DNA of 32,129 bases, taken from contig JAGGVE010000001.1 of the NCBI GenBank assembly GCA_021163505.1, positions 1 to 32,129 of the forward strand, in the 5' to 3' direction. The first letter of the stretch is position 1. The number at the start of each line of letters is the position of its first letter. A program made the position numbers and the translations under genes. Of the stretch, positions 1 to 8,110 are shown in pieces. Source of the DNA: Candidatus Iainarchaeum sp. (GTDB lineage: Archaea; Iainarchaeota; Iainarchaeia; Iainarchaeales; DTGL01). A model generated the notes under the pieces. The model saw nothing but the letters and a program-made list of their open reading frames with translations. It was not told the DNA's origin and made no database searches.

Positions 1-903
1 AAGGTTGCGAGCTTCTTGGAAAAGTGGCTTGGCCAGGATGAATCCTTTGTAAGAATAATAAAGCGCTCTTCGCAGAAAATTTCGTTGCAGCTGAAAGCGC
101 TTGACCCAAGTGTTGTTTCGAAACCGATATTCAGCGAGACACATTCAAGTATATTGATGAGCGGAACCCTGCTGCCAACAAAGATGTATGCTGACTTGCT
201 TGGCTTCGAGGAAGAGCGCACTTTGCTCAGAGAATACAACTCGCCTTTCCCGAAGGAGAATAAGCTAACTCTTGTAGTGCCAAGCGTTACAACAAAATAT
301 TCCGAAAGGAGCTTTGAGGAATACAAACGCATAGCGGATATGCTTGCAAAGATGATCGCTTGTGTTCCAGGCAATGTTGCTGTTTTCTTCCCGAGCTTCG
401 AATTGTTGCAAGCTATTTCAATGCTTCTCGAAGGAAAACTTTTTAGGAAAGTGCTGAAGCAGAAAGAAAGAATGAATACAAAAGAAAGGTTTGCTTTGCT
501 GAGCGAGTTTAGGAAGAGTTCTTCGCAAGGAGCGGTTTTGTTTGCTGTTGCAGCAGGTAGCTTTGCTGAAGGTGTTGACTACTTTGGAAAGCAGTTGCTC
601 TGCGCGATTGTTGTAGGTATACCTCTGCGTGAAATGGACTTAGAGCAGAAATGCCTGATAGAATATTATCAGCGCAAATTTGGCGCAGGCTGGCATTACG
701 GCTACTTGTATCCAGCAATCGCAAGAGCAATACAGGCAGCCGGTAGAGTGATTAGAGATAGAAATGATCGCGGCGTTGTAGTTTTCTTGGATAAACGCTA
801 CACCTGGAAGAATTATGTAAGGTGCTTTCCTAAGGATATGGAAAGGATTGTAACGAATGAACCGGAAAAATTTATAGATGATTTCTGGAAGAAGCACAAA
901 TAA
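1..903 (+). CDS. DinG/XPD (Rad3)-type superfamily 2 DNA helicase, C-terminal part, truncated by the window start
   Basis: Frame is open from base 1 (KVASFLEKWLGQ...). Protein shows SILMSGTLLP, GNVAVFFPSF, AAGSFAEGVDYFG and AIQAAGRVIRDRNDRGVVVFLDKRY, typical of XPD/DinG helicase C-terminal motifs (Q/R-x-x-G-R-x-I-R). Confidence 0.86.
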   Translation, partial: KVASFLEKWLGQDESFVRIIKRSSQKISLQLKALDPSVVSKPIFSETHSSILMSGTLLPTKMYADLLGFEEERTLLREYNSPFPKENKLTLVVPSVTTKYSERSFEEYKRIADMLAKMIACVPGNVAVFFPSFELLQAISMLLEGKLFRKVLKQKERMNTKERFALLSEFRKSSSQGAVLFAVAAGSFAEGVDYFGKQLLCAIVVGIPLREMDLEQKCLIEYYQRKFGAGWHYGYLYPAIARAIQAAGRVIRDRNDRGVVVFLDKRYTWKNYVRCFPKDMERIVTNEPEKFIDDFWKKHK

Positions 904-904
904 G

Positions 905-1813
905 CTATTTGTTCAAGTAGCGATAAGCACTTTCTGCAGCAATAGCGCCTTGGGCACAAGCAACTATCACCTGCTGAAATACGCCAGTAACATCGCCAGC
1001 TGCAAATACTCCTGCAACGCTGGTATTCATATGCATATCTATCTTTATATTACCTCTTTCATCAAGCTTGCAGCCAAGCTGTTCTGCCAAATTAGAATTA
1101 GGTTCGATTCCAATGTAAATAAAAGCGCCTTCAACACTGAGCGTTTTTTCCTTACCTGTTTTCCAATCTTTATACTTCAATCCTTTTAGCATTTCGTTGC
1201 CAAAAAATTCGAACACCTTTGCATTAGTTATTATATCCACCTTGTTTTCTTTTAGCTTTGATACGTATACTTTTTCACATCTAAGCTCGGAAGCATATTC
1301 TATCAGGTAAACCTTCTTACATATTTTGCTCAAATATAATGCATTTACTGCTCCGCTATTGCCGCCGCCTATTACAGCAACCTCTTTATTGGCAAAGAGT
1401 GGTCCATCGCAAGTGGCGCAATAGCTTATGCCTTTGCCTTCAAACTGCTCTGCACCTTTCACATTTAACTTTCTATGCTTAGCGCCTGTTGCAATAATTA
1501 TTGTTTTCGCTTTCCTCTTTTTTCCATCACTCGTTTTCAGCTCAAAGTGTTCATTAGCTTTTTTTGCTTCCACTATTGCAAAGCCCTCATTTATTCTCAC
1601 TTGCAAGCTTTCCGCCTGGTTGCGCATCTTGTTTGCTAGCTCCAGCCCTTTTATTGGTTCAAAACCGGGATAGTTTTCTATAAGTACTGCTTCGTTGAGC
1701 ATTCCGCCAGCAATGCCAGCTTCAAATAGCTCAACGGTAAGCCCCTTTCTCTTGGCATATATTGCAGCTGATAAGCCAGCAGGGCCAGCACCAATTATTG
1801 CAACATCCAGCAT
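905..1813 (-). CDS. trxB: thioredoxin-disulfide reductase
   Basis: FAD-binding GAGPAGLSAAIYAKRKG, redox motif CATCDGP, NAD(P)-binding GGGNSG, C-terminal GVFAAGDVTG; 302 aa. Confidence 0.94.
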   Translation of the reverse strand: MLDVAIIGAGPAGLSAAIYAKRKGLTVELFEAGIAGGMLNEAVLIENYPGFEPIKGLELANKMRNQAESLQVRINEGFAIVEAKKANEHFELKTSDGKKRKAKTIIIATGAKHRKLNVKGAEQFEGKGISYCATCDGPLFANKEVAVIGGGNSGAVNALYLSKICKKVYLIEYASELRCEKVYVSKLKENKVDIITNAKVFEFFGNEMLKGLKYKDWKTGKEKTLSVEGAFIYIGIEPNSNLAEQLGCKLDERGNIKIDMHMNTSVAGVFAAGDVTGVFQQVIVACAQGAIAAESAYRYLNK

Positions 1814-1849
1814 AGCAGCACCTACAACGATAGAATTTTAATTCAAGAA

Positions 1850-1864
1850 AACATTTAAATATAA
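1850..1864 (+). promoter_or_regulatory. archaeal TATA-box-like promoter for the 1896 CDS
   Basis: AACATTTAAATATAA about 32 nt upstream of the ATG, with GGAG-like RBS at about 1880; identical 15-mer at 17088-17102. Confidence 0.5.
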
Positions 1865-1895
1865 GCGTATATGATGTTTTCTGGAGTGTAAGAAG

Positions 1896-3122
1896 ATGTC
1901 AAAGAGATTCTTACTTTTGGCAACACTTTTCTTATTTTCCCTTTTTTTAATTGTTCCTGTTAGTGCTCAGCCAGAGCAACTAAAGGCGCTTATAACCGAT
2001 GCAGAAATACAGAGTGCTATAGAGCAGGCAAAAACAGGAGCAGATTTTACAAATAAAGATGCATTATATTACAGCAAATTTATCAATAATACATACTATG
2101 CTTCTGTTTGCCATGGCGGTTCCAGATCGTTGGGCTGCAAGGAGCGCGTGGTGAAATTAAACGGCAACTATTATGAAATAGCAAACCCTGTTGCTGTTTT
2201 TGGTATTGGGGGTGCACACTATCTCAACACAAGCACAGATGATTACCTTGTTGTTAAGCTTCTTGGCGAGCTCTGGTTTATAAAGCCACACTGGAATGAT
2301 TCCGAGCAATGCTATTTTGATGTCTGGAAGTGGACCTCAAGCGAGAATTTTTTTGTTGATGCCTCGTATAATCTAAGTGCTTGCGAAGGACAGGGTTCAG
2401 CAGTATTTCCTAAGAGCAAAGATTTTTACACAGTAAGCGCTTATGAAAACAGCTGTGGCATAGCTTTTGATATTAGCTGCAGAAGCGGCAGCTGGCCAAC
2501 GGGAACTGATGTTGCTATAAAAAATATAAAAATAAATTCCCAGTATTTTGAGGAGCTTAAGGCAAGGGCCCAAACCAGAGAAAGCAGGATAACGCCTGCT
2601 CGGCAGATACCAAATGAATGTGGGTTTAAAATAGCTTCAGTACGCTATAAAGGCCAAACATATGATGATCCGAACTCCCTGACTTATTATGCTGAAACCG
2701 CTGAACCAATGAGCGTTAGTTTTGTTATAGATAATTCTAAATGCAATATTCAGCAAATGGTTTTTGGCTTGTGGGAAAGTGCTGAACCTATTGGTTATCC
2801 GCCTATTGATATATATGTAGGTTCTGATATAATAAATTCTTTAAACGAAAATGGAAGCGCCAATATTGAAGTCAGCTTCAGTGATGCTCGTGACTGGGCA
2901 AAGAAATACATGGCTGCAAGGGTGTTTGCATTGCCCTCTGATTCCACCTCTGCGAGATGGATCTCAAGTCAGGTGGTTGAAATAACATTTTCTTCAGGCA
3001 CTGGTGCTGGAGGTCAGACACAGAAGCCTCCTGAGCAGGGATTAACCAATTGTTCGGCTTGCAGCAGCCTTTTGCAATGCTTGGCATGCATAGATATGTT
3101 AATTTTGGAATCAATCCCATAA
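1896..3122 (+). CDS. secreted protein with C-terminal Cys-rich tail (CSACSSLLQCLACIDMLILESIP)
   Basis: N-terminal signal peptide (KRFLLLATLFLFSLFLIVPVSAQ); 408 aa; terminal CxxCx5CLACIDMLILESIP shared with the 28359-30560 protein. Confidence 0.85.
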   Translation: MSKRFLLLATLFLFSLFLIVPVSAQPEQLKALITDAEIQSAIEQAKTGADFTNKDALYYSKFINNTYYASVCHGGSRSLGCKERVVKLNGNYYEIANPVAVFGIGGAHYLNTSTDDYLVVKLLGELWFIKPHWNDSEQCYFDVWKWTSSENFFVDASYNLSACEGQGSAVFPKSKDFYTVSAYENSCGIAFDISCRSGSWPTGTDVAIKNIKINSQYFEELKARAQTRESRITPARQIPNECGFKIASVRYKGQTYDDPNSLTYYAETAEPMSVSFVIDNSKCNIQQMVFGLWESAEPIGYPPIDIYVGSDIINSLNENGSANIEVSFSDARDWAKKYMAARVFALPSDSTSARWISSQVVEITFSSGTGAGGQTQKPPEQGLTNCSACSSLLQCLACIDMLILESIP

Positions 3123-3124
3123 TT

Positions 3125-4594
3125 TTATCTGTTTTTCTTTTTGAGGTAAATAAAAGCAAACAGAATGGCCAGCAGCACTATTATGGCTATAATAATCCCA
3201 GTGTAGTCCTGCTTCGGCTCTGGTTTTGGGCTTGGCTTCGGGGTTTGAGTTTCTTTGGGTGTTGCAGGCGCTGGAGTTTCAGCTGTATCTATTTTTTCCT
3301 TTTCTTTCTCATAATTTTCAATCAATTCAGCGCTTCTGGCCTTGGACAGATCATATACTATTGTTACCTTTTGATGTAGGTTGCCTTCCTTATCCATAAT
3401 TTTTGATATGAGATACAGCTTATCATAATGTTCATCTGCTTCGATCTCTTTTTTCATTGCTATAATTTTTGGAGTTATGATGCCCTCGTATTCTGCTTTT
3501 CCAAGCAGCTTTCCGTCAGCGGTTACGAGTTCTGCTGTTGCCTTTCCTTCGAACTCGGTGAACCAATCTGTGGAATTTGAAAAGCAGCTGAATAAGGTGA
3601 ACCTATCTCCTTTTACCAGCGGGAATTTATCTATGCCCGAAAAAATGAAGCGCCCCATCGAACCCCTGACTGAAAACCGCAGATTTAGGATGTTGCTCCA
3701 GCCATTGGCGCTTGCTTTTATTTTGAGCAGATATGCTGCAGGCTTGAGATCAGTGAAGGATATTTTTATGATTTCATCTGAGTTTGCATCAATATCAACA
3801 AACCTCTTTTTTGAGTATTCTCTTAGAAGATTCTCTTCCCTAGAAGAATCCCACCTATAAAGTTCATATTCCACAAATGCACTTAATGGTTCGGGGGTGG
3901 TATTTATTATTCGTACCTCATAGTTTATTTTTTCACCGGGTTCAAACTCCTTTGCAAAATGCCTAAGGATTACATGATCGCCATTCAGGAGAACGCTGTT
4001 CCTATCGATATAAAATATTTGTTTTTCATAGCTGGATTTCACATTAAATCTTGCTACTGCTCCATAAACATGGTTTACAAATGGAAGCCCAGCCAGATTG
4101 AATGTTCTCGCTTCTTGAAAAAATAGTGCCACGTAATATTCGCCACTTGGCGAATTTTCGGGAATGTACCACTCAAAGCTTAGAGGATACTCCTGATTTG
4201 TATCCAAATACAGATCCTCCATAACCAGAAATTCATCAATCATATAACTGCCCTGTCTGCTACCGCTTTCTTCATTTATTAGATAGACCTGGGCCCATAC
4301 GTTGCCCTGGACAACAGGATAAGGGTTTGTATTTTTTATAACTGCAATTATGTTTGCAGTTTCCCCCGCGTTGTATGTTTTTTTTGTTGCATGGGGGAAC
4401 TGAAATTTGATGCTACCAAAGCGATAATAATCGAAGCAGTTAACGCCAGTTGCTTCTATATTTGTGCCCCCCACACCAATGTCTATAAGCGCAGCACCAT
4501 CATAACCATCTTCTACAGTGGTTTCCTGAGCGCAGACCAATGGATAAAAAATAGTAAGAAGTAAAGTAATTACAACTGCAAACGCCTTTTTCAT
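3125..4594 (-). CDS. surface protein, signal peptide plus C-terminal TM anchor with basic tail, Ig-like/CARDB-like ectodomain
   Basis: MKKAFAVVITLLLTIFYPLVCAQ signal; Pro/Thr/Lys-rich linker TPAPATPKETQTPKPSPKPEPKQ; TM IIIAIIVLLAILFAFIYLKKKNR; RBS GGTGG upstream of ATG. Confidence 0.8.
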   Translation of the reverse strand: MKKAFAVVITLLLTIFYPLVCAQETTVEDGYDGAALIDIGVGGTNIEATGVNCFDYYRFGSIKFQFPHATKKTYNAGETANIIAVIKNTNPYPVVQGNVWAQVYLINEESGSRQGSYMIDEFLVMEDLYLDTNQEYPLSFEWYIPENSPSGEYYVALFFQEARTFNLAGLPFVNHVYGAVARFNVKSSYEKQIFYIDRNSVLLNGDHVILRHFAKEFEPGEKINYEVRIINTTPEPLSAFVEYELYRWDSSREENLLREYSKKRFVDIDANSDEIIKISFTDLKPAAYLLKIKASANGWSNILNLRFSVRGSMGRFIFSGIDKFPLVKGDRFTLFSCFSNSTDWFTEFEGKATAELVTADGKLLGKAEYEGIITPKIIAMKKEIEADEHYDKLYLISKIMDKEGNLHQKVTIVYDLSKARSAELIENYEKEKEKIDTAETPAPATPKETQTPKPSPKPEPKQDYTGIIIAIIVLLAILFAFIYLKKKNR

Positions 4595-4625
4595 ATAACC
4601 ACCTTTTTTAAGTGACCATTATAAA

Positions 4626-6308
4626 TTAACTTATTGTAAATCCAGATTCTTTTTTAACTTCATTCAGGTAGCCTTTCACAAGATATCTTCCAGCAAATGA
4701 AAATGGGCCGATAGGTAGATCGCTGTTGCAACGAACAGGTTGTGCTTCTATAAAGGCGAACTCCTCCTCAAGGTTTTCATTTACCTTATCTATTCGTACA
4801 TTTACTGTTGCTGGCGAAGAGCATCGTACATGCAGAATCGTTTTTTCTCCTAAGCCGGTGTTGTCAGCCCATATTTTAAATTCTATTCTTTCCCCCAAAT
4901 TTATTGTTTTTATTATCCTCCTCTTCCGCCCTTTTGCATCGACAGCTGTCAAAATTACACCATACTGCCCGGGTTTGTAAGTGTGTTCCACAACAGCCCC
5001 TTTGCCTGCGCTTCCATCACCGAAGTCCCAGAAATAGTTTGCAATGTTTCCGCTGCCAGTAGCCTCAAATCTCACATTGACTTCTCCATCAGTCCTGCTT
5101 AAAACCTCATAGTCGAAATCTACTTCTATTGTTTGTGGGATTCCTTGGCCATATGAAACATCAAAACATTCGTGCGAGCCAGAAGTGGTATCGCTAAATA
5201 AAATCCAGTCAGCTTCTACGGCTTTTGTAGTCTCAGGCTCTCTGAAAAATAATTTATCCACATACACTCCCGAAACCCAATGGCCACTGCAGCACAGCTT
5301 GCACTCAAACTCTTCTATCGGTACGCTATACTTCGTTCTAATTTCTTCACATGCCTGTATCGCATCATTCACGCGTAATTTATATGCTTCAAGCATGCGC
5401 TTGGATGAAGGTTCAGTGGGCTCAATGGGAACAAGCTTTTCTACATGCCCTGTACCCTCAATATAAGAGCTCACCTTGCAGCTTGGGTTTTCTCTCACAT
5501 AGAAAGTCTGCACTCCAGCATATGCAGCATCTTCGCCCCATGCACCCAGCGGAATCACATATGCATCATTGCCTATTCCATTATCCACTTTATAAACTTC
5601 AGGAATATCGCTCACATCGTAAGATTCTGTACTGAACTCGGCAATGAAATCCGGTGTTGCATCGTATGGAATTCTTGGAGGTCTGTAAGTTTCAAGCTTC
5701 TTTCTTGTTTCAGAGCTTACGCATATAAGTGTTCCATGTCTGTATTTCTCAAAAAAATTCTCAACCAATGGCAGAACATCATCTGCTTCCACTATAGAAC
5801 ACGGCGGCGTGTCAACAGAGCCTCCGCTAATAAAAAAGTCATCAAGTTCTATTTCCCTTTCTGGAGTTTCCAGCAGAAGCACATCATCCTTGTACACTGC
5901 TGGCTCACCCATATGGGTAGGCCCATATTCCCCAACCTTTGATATGTAATAATGCCCGGATAGGTCGCCAGGCATATTCATTGTAAAAATAACCCGGACG
6001 CCCTGCGAATCTCTCGTATTGTTTGTTACACCTTCTCTTAAATCGTCTATGGTAAAAGGGCGCCTATATATTTTGCTGTAGTAATCCAATGTGAGGTCTG
6101 TTATTCTAAAAGCGTTCATAATTGGCAAAACCTGTTTTTCAAAGAATGTTGCGCGAGTTTCTTTATTTCCAACGTCGGTTGGGAGTACAGCAAGCCCAAG
6201 CTTCCAGTTTTCATATTGAAATCCAAGTGCATTTGCAGAATTGATTATAACGGAAAATAAAACCGTTGTAAACAAAATCCTTGCAATTATTGGAATTTTT
6301 TGCTGCAT
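4626..6308 (-). CDS. secreted protein with PKD domain
   Basis: Signal peptide QQKIPIIARILFTTVLFSVIINSANA; PKD signature NYFWDFGDGSAGKGAVVEHTYKPGQYGVILTAVD. Start placed at ATG 6308 behind GGTGG RBS (the ORF track begins at 6326). Confidence 0.8.
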   Translation of the reverse strand: MQQKIPIIARILFTTVLFSVIINSANALGFQYENWKLGLAVLPTDVGNKETRATFFEKQVLPIMNAFRITDLTLDYYSKIYRRPFTIDDLREGVTNNTRDSQGVRVIFTMNMPGDLSGHYYISKVGEYGPTHMGEPAVYKDDVLLLETPEREIELDDFFISGGSVDTPPCSIVEADDVLPLVENFFEKYRHGTLICVSSETRKKLETYRPPRIPYDATPDFIAEFSTESYDVSDIPEVYKVDNGIGNDAYVIPLGAWGEDAAYAGVQTFYVRENPSCKVSSYIEGTGHVEKLVPIEPTEPSSKRMLEAYKLRVNDAIQACEEIRTKYSVPIEEFECKLCCSGHWVSGVYVDKLFFREPETTKAVEADWILFSDTTSGSHECFDVSYGQGIPQTIEVDFDYEVLSRTDGEVNVRFEATGSGNIANYFWDFGDGSAGKGAVVEHTYKPGQYGVILTAVDAKGRKRRIIKTINLGERIEFKIWADNTGLGEKTILHVRCSSPATVNVRIDKVNENLEEEFAFIEAQPVRCNSDLPIGPFSFAGRYLVKGYLNEVKKESGFTIS

Positions 6309-6406
6309 GATACCACCATTTCCCAAACTGCATCTAGTTAGTATATAGTTATATTTACTATTTTATATATTTTTGCCTTTATATGGCTTTCGCATCGCCA
6401 AATCAC

Positions 6407-6982
6407 CTATTCTTTGCACCTTTTTTCGCTTTCTGTACTCCATTTGAACCAGAGAAAATAAAATCCAACAATTACCACAAACAAAAAACTTTTGAAGAGT
6501 ATGTTGTGCAATATTTCCGCTTCATTAAGGTTCTGGCTTAGGATGAAAGAAATAGTTATATATATGCGCATGATATTGAAAACGAAAACTGTTAAGGTTG
6601 CAAACGCAACACCAATAATACGTTTCTTTATTTTTATGCCGCGCGAGGCAATTATTGCAGATACAAGTACACTAAGCTCGAGCAAGCCTGTGCAGAGCGA
6701 GCTGAAAACAATTTCACTGGGGCCTATCTGCAAGGCAGCAAGTTCCTTATTTTCAACTGTTGCAGTCTTTACTTCTCCCCCGAGCAAAGCTTTCATAATG
6801 CCAGCTATGTAAAATCCTGCATAGTAATCCAGATTCAAAAGAAGAAAAACGAGATTAAATAAAGCGAATGAAATGATAAAATAAATAAGAAAAATGGCGG
6901 AGAGCTTAGCCTCCCGCAAAATTCCTCTGTATTGCAACACTCTGAAAATCCCTAGGGTGTTATTTACTTTTCTTTTTTTCAT
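6407..6982 (-). CDS. exosortase/archaeosortase-family transmembrane transpeptidase-like protein
   Basis: 191-aa multi-TM protein with Cys in SLCTGLLE, Arg in FNIMRIY and His in ILHNILFK, in the order and spacing of the Cys-Arg-His/Arg catalytic residues of exosortases/archaeosortases. Confidence 0.8.
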   Translation of the reverse strand: MKKRKVNNTLGIFRVLQYRGILREAKLSAIFLIYFIISFALFNLVFLLLNLDYYAGFYIAGIMKALLGGEVKTATVENKELAALQIGPSEIVFSSLCTGLLELSVLVSAIIASRGIKIKKRIIGVAFATLTVFVFNIMRIYITISFILSQNLNEAEILHNILFKSFLFVVIVGFYFLWFKWSTESEKRCKE

Positions 6983-7004
6983 GAAAAATCATTGTCGCTA
7001 TACT

Positions 7005-7556
7005 TTAGCGCGCAGCTGTTCTTAATGCTATCAAGCAGCAGATGTCATCTATGCTGGTACAGCTACATCCTGAAACCCAAGACGGATTCAAACCTGCCTC
7101 TCCGCTGTAGTAGGTTCTGATATCGCCTTCTAGCTCTGTACCCACATCACACAGCACTGAAAGCCTCACATTTTTACTTGCCGTTCCGCTATACCGTATC
7201 TGATTTTCCTCGCCATTTTCAACACCGCCGCCCCATGCGTCTGTGGTGTCACTTCCATAATCTCCCAAACTCAGACATAGCTGGTTTTCTTGCAGTCCAA
7301 CCTCAGCAGATTTGACAATCGCTTTTGCGGTCATAGCGCTTCCTTTATCGAACGTAACTATGTCTGTTTTGAAATGCTGAGAAAGCTTAGTTGATGCATC
7401 CTTCAGCTTGTCGCTGGCAGCCTGCACCGGGTCGCCTGTTGAACTTATCCCTGGAATAACCCTGAGTATCGCAAGCAATATTATAAGAATAACGATGGCC
7501 ACAATAGCTGCAATCAAAAGCTGAAACGTTGAAAAGCCTTGCCCTTTATTATCCAT
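7005..7556 (-). CDS. type IV pilin-like protein (class III-like signal)
   Basis: MDNKGQGFSTFQLLIAAIVAIVILIILLAIL; start at ATG 7556 preceded by GGTGG RBS (ORF track begins at 7583). Confidence 0.75.
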   Translation of the reverse strand: MDNKGQGFSTFQLLIAAIVAIVILIILLAILRVIPGISSTGDPVQAASDKLKDASTKLSQHFKTDIVTFDKGSAMTAKAIVKSAEVGLQENQLCLSLGDYGSDTTDAWGGGVENGEENQIRYSGTASKNVRLSVLCDVGTELEGDIRTYYSGEAGLNPSWVSGCSCTSIDDICCLIALRTAAR

Positions 7557-7648
7557 CTTTCCACCTCGCAAAATATATTCCAATAAAAATAGTATTTTCC
7601 ATTATTTAATTCTTTCGCCGAAAGGTTGTCAAACTCGCTGACAGGAAC

Positions 7649-8110
7649 TCAGGATGGCGAGGGTCTTTTTCCTATTGAAATATAGCATACAATGCCGCAG
7701 GAATCAGAGCTCTGGTAAACGCACTGGAAGTAAACATCTGCTTTTGCATCATATTTTACGTTCATTCTTTTTTCATCTATTACTTCAAAGTTGGTTCTGT
7801 AGGATTGGAACTTTATGCAATCCACAGGCATATTGAATCTATTTGAGAACGGCTTTACAGAATAGACACCTCTTACAAAGCTCAAATCTTTTTTTAATAC
7901 AAGGCCGTTCTCCAATTTATCAGGGGTTGTGGGCGCATTTATTGCCGAGCGCAATCCTTCCATAAGCCTTTCTTCACTTTCCCTAAGATGGATGGTGTTG
8001 AAGTAATTTATCGTGCTTATTATTATCAAAAGAACTGCAAGCCCAAATATTGCTGCAACCAGTAACCTGAACGGCCAGAAGTATCCTTTTCCCGTAGGCA
8101 TATTTCTCAC
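7649..8110 (-). CDS. type IV pilin-like protein
   Basis: MPTGKGYFWPFRLLVAAIFGLAVLLIIISTINYF N-terminus; start GTG 8110 (overlaps upstream stop) or ATG 8101; translationally coupled to the TadC-like gene. Confidence 0.68.
   Translation of the reverse strand: MRNMPTGKGYFWPFRLLVAAIFGLAVLLIIISTINYFNTIHLRESEERLMEGLRSAINAPTTPDKLENGLVLKKDLSFVRGVYSVKPFSNRFNMPVDCIKFQSYRTNFEVIDEKRMNVKYDAKADVYFQCVYQSSDSCGIVCYISIGKRPSPS

Noticed and set aside
3044-3122. Cys tail as a canonical PGF-CTERM/LPXTG-type sorting signal
   Set aside because: No hydrophobic TM segment of sufficient length and no terminal basic cluster; the motif is Cys-based and ends in SIP.
7599-7635. CTTTCGCCGAAAG small hairpin between two pilin-like genes as a terminator
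   Set aside because: Short stem, no convincing T-run on the minus strand after it; likely chance or an mRNA processing element at most.
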